DNA from: Thozetella sp. PMI_491 | Lineage: Eukaryota > Ascomycota > Sordariomycetes > Chaetosphaeriales > Chaetosphaeriaceae | DNA: 64,000 bases | NCBI GenBank assembly: GCA_021432635.1 | Contig: MU270021.1 | Coordinates: forward strand, 1,062,594-1,126,593 | Direction of reading: 5' to 3' | Part shown: piece after piece, positions 57,043-64,000 of the stretch | Layout: each line of letters opens with the position of its first letter | How positions within the stretch are numbered: position 1 is the stretch's first letter | Notes under the pieces: generated by a model | Database searches by the model: none | What the model saw: only the letters and a program-made list of their open reading frames with translations | Told to the model about the DNA's origin: nothing | Program-made: the position numbers and the translations under genes

Positions 57043-58267
57043 GGTAGCGATTTGTCGTAATGACTAGAGTTATGTTGCAAGTTTCGTGTTGAATCGTGAG
57101 TGTGATGGGCTTTTAATGCTGGCTGCCCATCATGAGCGTGGATCTTGGACGCCTTTATACCTTGCGGTAGAACCATCTCGCCGTGCTGGGGGCGGCACAA
57201 CTCAACCGCCGACGGAACAACGAAGCCGGCTGCGCCGGCCTCGGGCTTGGCGGGAGGTGTTTACAGCTTTCATGCTGCGCCTGACACGGACTTGGACGAA
57301 GCTGGATCGCGACATTTTCGGCTGGATGAGGCCTCGAGTCAGGATCCACTAATGCCTTTGATGCATCACAGGGGAGGTTAGGATCTTTTTTTCGTGCCGC
57401 TCAGGCCCACGGCAGAGCGCATCGTATAGGCCGACTACCTATATACGGCCGTCTTCTACCACTCTCCATGAAGGATTCGTTGGTGTTGAGTGCCTTACAC
57501 GATATATGCGCGGATCTTTCGCATGTGACCTTCCTAGAATGCTTGGCGAGGGTGGGGATAGTACCAAACTCTATTTTCATCCTGAGCGAGTACAGTTATC
57601 CGCTCTGCATACTCGGCTCCATTGTGAGTGGCGCGAACACTCACTTGGCACTACAGATGCGCGGGTACCAGGGAAATACATTCCAGATTCGGAGTGGCCC
57701 CAGCAACTTCCTTATCTGGATACATAATTAGGTAGGATCGAAGGGCCTAGAGCTGTGCTGCCTAAGCGCGCCTTCTCTTATACGGCGGTAATAAATAACA
57801 AACTTGCTATCAGACCCCCCCAAAACTAGCTAATCCACTTGCCGCCCTTCATTCTATTGGTTCTGTCGCCAGTAATATTCTCTATCGGAAACTACTGAAG
57901 GAGCCGACTGACTCGAAATTCTCCATGTTATTGGTGTGAGTAAGCATGTCGCGATCATTACGAAGGGAACTTTTGATCGGCCAATGCACCCAAACGAACC
58001 CTAGCCCCTCTATCGCCTACCCATGCTAAGATACGCTCTGACCAGTTCCTTACTTCTTCGTCTAATTTCCGAAAGAATAAGGGTAAATACAATGAATCCT
58101 CGATTAAATAAACTTGGTTTCAGTCGACAGAGTGAGGTAGGCATTCTATTCACTCCGGCCCTTCCCCCGTCCCATCCAGGCCCTTTCTCGGGGCATTTGT
58201 CTCTCATCTTCTCCTTTCTTTCCACTTCTAAGTCATCACCAACACGATTAGCACCGGTAGCTATCGG
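57043..58267. promoter_or_regulatory. Divergent region between peptide and UstYa genes
   Basis: 1.2 kb between divergent start codons. Apart from the TATAAA at 57154-57159 I see no clear regulatory repeat. Frames at 57468-57731 and 58010-58225 are not supported as genes. Confidence 0.4.
57154..57159 (-). promoter_or_regulatory. TATA box of the 48-residue peptide gene
   Basis: TATAAA on the minus strand, about 112 bp upstream of the ATG at 57042. This supports the existence of a real transcription unit here. Confidence 0.4.
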
Positions 58268-59434
58268 ATGATTCTAAACATGGAGCCCAAAGTCGAATAT
58301 TCTCATCTCCCATCCGAGGAAACAAGCCTCGATGGCCTTCCAGAAGACATGGAGAAGGCCGGGTTTCTCGGTGGCAGGCCGAAGAAGCTAAGCCGGGAGA
58401 TTCTGTCATCGCCCTGGCTCAGTCTCGGGGCCCTGTCGACAATTGTGCCATGGGTACTTGTTGTCGCTTTGTCCATTGCTCTCCTCAGGGTTACTTTTGC
58501 ACCTAAGCATCTGGGGGGTGACGATGAGTGGGCACAGTACAGTAAGTTAGCTTTTCAAGAGATAGCAGAGGCGAACTATGGTGAGCCGTAACTAACAAAC
58601 TTCTCTGAACACAGCACCGGTCCCCAAGGAAGCTTTTGAGTACCATGATGTTGTCTTCCATCGTGATTTCGGGCCGGAAGCCCGCTTTTTCTCCGAGTAT
58701 TCGGGTTGGCCTAACGATGAGACTGATCGCCGATGGAAAGCGTTGTATGAGCGTAAGTTTATCTGAGGCCATCCGTCAATAAAGAATCAGTGGTCAATAT
58801 ATAGTCGTTTTGATGCTGATGTCATATTCTCGGGTCAGATGGATTTAGTTACATCGACTCAAACAGCCACGATAAACTCCTCAATAAGACACTGCGCACC
58901 CCGATGCCCGGCAAGGAAGACAGCTATATGGTCGTGCTTGATGTATTCCATCAGCTCCATTGCCTGGTACGCCCCTTCTGCCCACTGCATCACCTCCCGC
59001 TAGTTTCGACTACTAACAGTATACCATGAAAATAGAATACTATCCGTCGGTATTTCTACCCTAAACGCTACAACCTCACATTCTTCAACGACGACGGCAC
59101 TGTCTCGTATGAGAAGTGGATCCATGTGGACCACTGCATCGATACGATCCGCCAGTCGCTCATGTGCAATGCTGATACCTCGGCAAATGGCTATGACTGG
59201 TTCCCAAGCATTCACTACTTACGCATTCATTTGAACTCGGTGCACCGGTGTCGTAACTGGGACATGGTTCGTGACTGGGCTAAGGAGCACTATGTTCCAT
59301 ACAACGGGCGTATGGCCCACGTGAATGAGGAGACCGGTCGTCTTGAGGACTTCGGTACGGAAGCCGATCTTGACCCTACAAAGGTCACTATCATCAATCC
59401 CCCAGACTTCCGCTATACGAAGGACGACATGTAA
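58268..59434 (+). CDS. UstYa-family (DUF3328) oxidase
   Basis: About 312 aa in four exons: 58268-58541, 58615-58752, 58839-58966 and 59036-59434, with introns of 73, 86 and 69 nt, all GT..AG. The start may be 58268 or the ATG at 58280. After a ~50-residue cytosolic N-terminus, one transmembrane helix is visible (VPWVLVVALSIALLRV). The catalytic hallmark HxxHC occurs twice: HQLHC at ~175 and HVDHC at ~205, the latter continuing IDTIRQSLMCNAD. UstYa proteins are copper-type oxidases that cyclise or chlorinate peptides in fungal RiPPs (ustiloxins, cyclochlorotine) and also occur in other clusters. No Kex2-repeat precursor or methyltransferase is adjacent. The nearest small peptide gene is the divergent 48-residue one. 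Confidence 0.9.
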
Positions 59435-62007
59435 GGCTAAGATAAAGGGAAATACCTCCAACAAGCTGCTGAACCTGTACCTTCATGTAGCAGGCTTCAA
59501 GGATCGCGGAGAAGAGATGAGAAACCATGAAACATTGCGAACCTGAAATTGCAGCCTATGCTATGTAAAAGAAAATTAAATCATCTGCGCTTACCCTCAA
59601 TTCTACAGCTTTTAGTCCGCTCTTGGCCAACTGCTACTTCGACCTAGGCCCCCAGCCCCAGGCCGATTTCAGGCTTCTGGGGATATTTTGCCGATCATAT
59701 TCCACGTCGCGGTACGGGGCGGTCAAAAGCCGGTGTAAGAGCCCGCTACCCAGAAATGAAGCAGCACATATACCTATATAAGCTGTCTATGTCTTGGTTT
59801 CTTGGCACCTTGCCGTCTGGGCGGAGAACAAAATGCCCAGGCGCCTTCCTATATTGGCGTGCAACGCGAACTACGATCCTATCGACAACCACTGGCAGAC
59901 TCTAAGAAAAATGAAAATCCCCCGCCCATAGGCAGTGAGTCGCTGGGAATACGTCAACAATCCACTAATTTGATCAATCGAAAATATGGTAGTAAAATCC
60001 GCAGTCTCTTTTCTACGCAAGCACCCGGGTCCAGCACCTTTGCCGGGATCCGCGCCACAAATAGCAGCAATAAGGCAGGGAGCAAAAGCGATAGCAAGCC
60101 ATATCTACCCAAAGAAGTCTAGTGCAACTGTCCTTGCACCTTCACTGTGGCGATAGACAATGCATTATTTGGTACTGCAATCATTATGACCTTCAACCCT
60201 CGAGGTGCTCGACCTGGGTTGTGGAGTATGATTGGCTAGGAAGATCCGTGCCGCCTTTCATGACCAGGGAGTAAGGGCACAGCACTGCCCTAGAGCTGAT
60301 CCTGCCGGATGTATCTGCACCCGTACCACACTAACTTCAACGATGCTAATAAGAAGTTGCGTTGGTCTTTAGTTCGTATGGAGAGGAGGATAACGAGGCG
60401 AGCGAAATAATACATACAGGATAAAGCCGATGGTTTGCCGGGCTATTCCCAGGCCCGAATTGCCGAGACCGACTTCGAGACGACTTGGGCTGAGAATATC
60501 TACGCGTATGTTAGCAAGAGTTGCATAACGGGGTAGAATGCTATTATGCAACGATCCAAATATATAGATCAGCTCAATATTAAGATGGTTCAGAAGTGGG
60601 ATAAGGAGTGATCATAAGATTTTGAAAGGCCAATTTACGTCATGGATCAGGCAATAGGCTACGCAAGTTAATTATAAACTATAATCTTTCTGTTCACAAC
60701 TGCTTCAATCGGTGCAAGTTCATCATTCATCAATCATTCTAAAGACCACGGCTAATACCCAGGTTTAACCCCACTACTTAGCCAATTATCTCTTAGTGGA
60801 ATAAAAGTCTTCGTGGTCACCACAGAGCTTACACTCTATCCTTCGTAGCCCAAATAAGAAGTCACGGAATTTCCCTTAGCGTCTCAAGTCAGATCCCGAC
60901 TATGGTTGAACGAGACCGAGGGAGGATGTAGCATCGTTCTATCGAGGACTCGATGGCAACAGCTACAATTGGTCCACGTAGCCAAGGCGGCTTCAGTCAC
61001 GAAGAGAGGAGCTTATATCGATGCTGAGCCCACTACGAAAGCGCATTTCATCCGAATTCGCACATCTATCTTTAGTAACATCAATATGGCACAGCACAGT
61101 AGTATGTTTGTTGCCCCGCATTCTATTGCCGAGCAAAGTATTTTAGCGCACAACCACATCCGAAAGCCTCGCCTATCGGGACATATTCGAAATTCGAGCG
61201 CAGATCTGCGGGTTTGTGGCTCTGATGTCACACATGTTTGCTTGCCGGCGCGGCTGGCTTCGATAAGTATGGAACACAATGGTAACCTCAGGTGTATGGC
61301 TATGAACGTTGCGCAAATATTGTGGTGGCGAAGTCTAGGCCAAACCCAACAGACCTTCAGCTGCAGTGCTTGGGCCAATGGCATGACGCGCGAGTTCGCG
61401 ATTCTAAGCATGAAACCAGTCAACACCGGGTATGCAAGTGCGCGCACATGACGTGTCAGCACTGTTTTCCAGTGATGACCAGGCAGATCTCACGTGGAAG
61501 ACTGGTGCAGACCGCACGCACAAGACAGCAAGGCTTGGCGCTTACCGCCAGGGCGTACATTTTCGACTCCGCCTAGTTCGCAAAACCAGGATCAAATTCC
61601 TAAGCTATATTTATCGGCGACCTCTTTCGCCTGCTCAAAAACCACCTGTGGCTGTGGCCCGAGTCACGGCCGATGCAGGATCTGGCGCGATAAGATGTGC
61701 TGCAATTTGGCAACTCCGACAAGTCTACAGCAGAGCTTGTGCTGAGCAAAGGAGCCTGTCAAACTTTGTGATTCTCGTGTTAATATCGGGCCGGAATCGA
61801 GGCGGAGGTGCTGCGCATCGGCCAGACGCTTGCAGCTCACCGTGGAAGTCATCATGGTGAGGAGGCCGAAGGCAGCCTGCCTACACGAAGCATATAATAG
61901 CTCGTCACTCCCATGTCTTCGTAGACAGTAGATCAAGCACATTTCCAAATACACAACTGCTAAGAGCTACTTAAACTTACTATCGAAACCATCTAATTCT
62001 GCAAAAA
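59435..62007. other. Long gene-free stretch
   Basis: About 2.6 kb without a supported gene. The 181-codon frame at 60906-61451 has no domain, signal peptide or homology-like pattern and I regard it as chance. The region is A/T-richer around 60530-60900. The promoter of the cysteine-rich protein gene must lie at its right end. Confidence 0.5.
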
Positions 62008-62419
62008 ATGAAGGCCGCCACCGTTTTCGCCACTATCACCACCTTCGTGCTCGGCAGCACTGCCGCCAGCGTTGGGCTGCCCCGGAACCAGAGCCCCGCC
62101 GGGTTCGACCTCTACAGCGGCTGGGACTGCGCATCGGATGGCCTCCTGGGGCACTACGAAATGTCGACCGAGGCTGGCAATTGCCAGCAGATGTACCAGA
62201 CCGAAAAGGTCCAGGGTATCTTCCTCGACTTCTTGTACGAGCGGTGCCGATGTAAGCCTTCCCAAACCTGTCCTGCTCCGCTACTAGACTCGCTAACTCA
62301 GGGCCATAGTCTTTGTCTTCGAGAACACCGACTGCTCTGGTTCCGGCCAGGAGGTTGGAGCCCCCGGCTGCCTTTCGGATGCTACTGGGCTTCTTGCCTA
62401 CCAGCTCCGGTGCAACTAA
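62008..62419 (+). CDS. Small secreted cysteine-rich protein
   Basis: 117 aa in two exons, 62008-62251 and 62310-62419, over a 58-nt GT..AG intron. MKAATVFATITTFVLGSTAA is a signal peptide. The mature protein has six Cys (WDC, GNC, ERC, TDC, PGC, LRC), so three disulphides are possible. After splicing, the C-terminal half reads FFVFENTDCSGSGQEVGAPGC and ends AYQLRCN. This parallels the C-terminal pattern of the secreted protein at 55544-55948 (VYEGEDCDG...SYRLH), so the two may share a fold. Without splicing the frame would run on through an unlikely tail to 62478. Function unknown. Confidence 0.8.
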
Positions 62420-62983
62420 GCAGCCTGGGAGGAGATGCAGGGGACGGCGAAGTAATTATGGCTAGAGGGGGCGGATAGAGACCGGCGAGCACTCGACTTG
62501 AACTTGAACTGGATTTCGGGCAGCGTTTGTTTTTGCACTATGTCAATCAATACCTAATAGAAGACTGCCCTACAAAGGAAATTTCTCCTGCATTCCTAGA
62601 TCACTCCTTTCGAACTTCAAGTGTTGTGTCCTCATGGGTCTCTCCGGTATCCGGCCAGCAGCTAACCGTTGCTGTGACTCGGCGCGATCTTCGGTAGTGC
62701 TTCTCTACTAACTCCGCTAATTGAATGCTTCGATCTACCCAATATCAACCGGCCGCGTCGGCGAAGTGCTCTACTGCCACTAGTGTGTGTCGAAATACGC
62801 TACAGCCAATCAGAAGTTAGCCGGCGTCCGGGGGCAGCGCGACTCCGTTCCTCCCGAGGCAGTGGGGCCTAATCTTCTCTATGCCCCTCGTCGCCAGAGC
62901 ATCTGATCGCTCTTGGGTCGATATGCCGCCTCCTATCGACCTATTGGCGATGGTCTCAGAAGGCCAGTGTCGCCTGCGGTGAT
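62420..62983. other. Intergenic region
   Basis: About 560 bp, holding the 3' UTR of the cysteine-rich protein gene and the promoter of the last regulator. No gene seen. Confidence 0.45.
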
Positions 62984-63942
62984 ATGGACCCTCCACGAGG
63001 CAGAGGGCCGCCTAAGAAGGTCCGTCAGGGGGCAAGAGGTGCTCGGAAAGTTAAAACGGGGTGCCTGACATGCAAGTACGGACATCCTATGGGCTTGTGT
63101 CTCTCATGTCCCTCGCTTACTCTCTGCACAGAATCCGACGCAAGAAGTGCGACGAAATGAAGCCTGCCTGCTCACAGTGCGTGGACACGGGCCGGAAATG
63201 CGACTTCCTCACGCCCCCGCGCCCCCCAGCGCTCGAGGTAAGCGGCATCCCTCGCACCATCTGCGTAGGTCCGCTACGACCGCCTCCACCTCTGTGTTTG
63301 TACGACCACGAGGTCTTGCATGTCGAATACTTTCACCGCATCTGCGCCAAGGAGTTCACTCTGTATTTCGAGACACCCCTGTGGGAGTCTGTCATCCTAC
63401 AAGCAGCGGCTGCGGAGCCCGCCATCTTCCAGGCCGTCTTGGCCATCGGTGCTCTCAGTCGCAGTAACTACTTTCCGAGCTCCCGACAGCTCGTTCCAGC
63501 CAAGCAGTATGCGATGCAAAAGTACAGCCTCGCGCTCCAAACCCTGCACAAGCGACTTGATGCGTCTTCCCAGCGGGTCGAGCTTGCTGTCATGGCGAGT
63601 ATCGTTTTCAGCCTGGTCGAGTTTCTTTTGGGAATCGGTAGCAACGCTCTCTTGCATATCCAAGCCGGATCCGCCCTGCTAGAGAACCTCGACTCCTACG
63701 CGTTATCAAATGATGTTTTAGCTTTCCATGAACCTCCCATTCCAACAGCATCTCCCACCTCAGCAGTACCTCTCACCTCAGCAGTACCTCTCACCAGCTC
63801 TCTTCCGTATACCCGGCTTCATCTCCTTAACGCTGCCGTGGCCTGGCTCGATGCCCAAGTTAGCTCTTTCCTTGCCTTCCAGCGAGCAAATAAACAGGCC
63901 CTTTTAAGTAGAGAGAAAAGACATGCAAAAGGGAAGTTATAA
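62984..63942 (+). CDS. Zn(II)2Cys6 transcription factor, short
   Basis: About 300 aa in two exons, 62984-63075 and 63132-63942, with a 56-nt GT..AG intron inside the zinc cluster. Spliced, it reads TGCLTCKIRRKKCDEMKPAC, then SQCVDTGRKC, a complete six-Cys cluster near residues 26-54, preceded by a basic N-terminus (GRGPPKKVRQGARGARKVK). The body (YFHRICAKEFTLYFETPLWE, AVLAIGALS, LLHIQAGSALLENL) is the Fungal_trans_2-type helical region. The stop at 63940-63942 makes it shorter than the usual 450-600 aa. It follows a tandem 18-bp minisatellite and a basic tail (REKRHAKGKL), so it may be truncated by a frameshift or by an unrecognised intron. The window ends 58 bp later. Confidence 0.8.
63757..63792 (+). 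repeat. In-frame 18-bp minisatellite
   Basis: Two exact copies of an 18-bp unit (63757-63774 and 63775-63792) plus a partial third, encoding the hexapeptide TSAVPL repeated within the last regulator. The length is a multiple of three, so the reading frame is kept. Confidence 0.85.
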
Positions 63943-64000
63943 GGACGGAGACTAGATCTGTATTTAGCTCGCTGGTAGGGTGTATGGATCTTGGAGCTAG

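Noticed and set aside
60906..61451. 181-codon open frame in the long gene-free stretch
   Set aside because: No domain, no signal peptide, unlikely composition, no splice continuation. The overlapping opposite-strand frame is equally long, as expected by chance.

Overview
This window is nuclear DNA of a filamentous ascomycete (Pezizomycotina; an Aspergillus/Penicillium-like relative is my inference). The grounds are short 45-160 nt introns with GT..AG ends, five Zn(II)2Cys6 regulators, a Taka-type secreted alpha-amylase with a textbook AmyR-type site, a fungal O-methyltransferase, a UstYa (DUF3328) oxidase, an MCT-like major facilitator protein and a NACHT-type STAND receptor. There are no operons, ribosomal RNA genes or CRISPR arrays, and I recognised no tRNA. 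Gene boundaries below were rebuilt by hand from splice sites and reading frames.

Layout. 1-2.9 kb is apparently non-genic and carries one 160-bp perfect-hairpin element. 2.9-7.4 kb holds two convergent Zn2Cys6 regulators. 8.9-10.2 kb holds a RING-finger gene cut into many very small exons. 11.3-13.7 kb is a multi-intron alpha-amylase. 15.3-20.5 kb holds an integral membrane protein, an atypical extended SDR, a Zn2Cys6 regulator divergent from that SDR (their shared promoter contains an exact repeated 14-mer), and a stand-alone NIF3-like domain. 21-29 kb holds a secreted phytase-like esterase, a flavin monooxygenase and an O-methyltransferase. These look like metabolic tailoring enzymes, but no PKS, NRPS or terpene synthase is in the window. 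29.6-34.3 kb holds a redox-inactive-looking PDI-family protein ending in RDEL, divergently paired with a prolyl-4-hydroxylase-type 2OG oxygenase, followed by another Zn2Cys6 regulator that is a paralogue of the one at 5.2-7.4 kb.

36-39.5 kb holds two secreted proteins: a sorbosone-dehydrogenase-like propeller and a protein with a CYTH-like motif. 39.5-44 kb is a divergent pair of a sugar/quinate-type transporter and an arylsulfatase. 46.2-50.2 kb is a convergent pair: a fused ankyrin-MFS protein and an amino-acid/choline-type permease. 51.4-54.2 kb is a NACHT receptor. 55.5-62.5 kb is sparse and accessory-like: two small secreted proteins with a similar C-terminal pattern, a 48-residue secreted peptide, and a UstYa oxidase divergent from that peptide. 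The window ends in a short Zn2Cys6 regulator containing an in-frame minisatellite.

Most interesting candidates: (i) the ankyrin-MFS fusion; (ii) the divergent prolyl hydroxylase / RDEL PDI-like pair, which echoes the alpha/beta subunit arrangement of animal collagen prolyl 4-hydroxylase; (iii) the divergent UstYa / tiny secreted peptide pair, a possible unconventional RiPP locus. All functional statements are inferences from sequence patterns; no database search was run.
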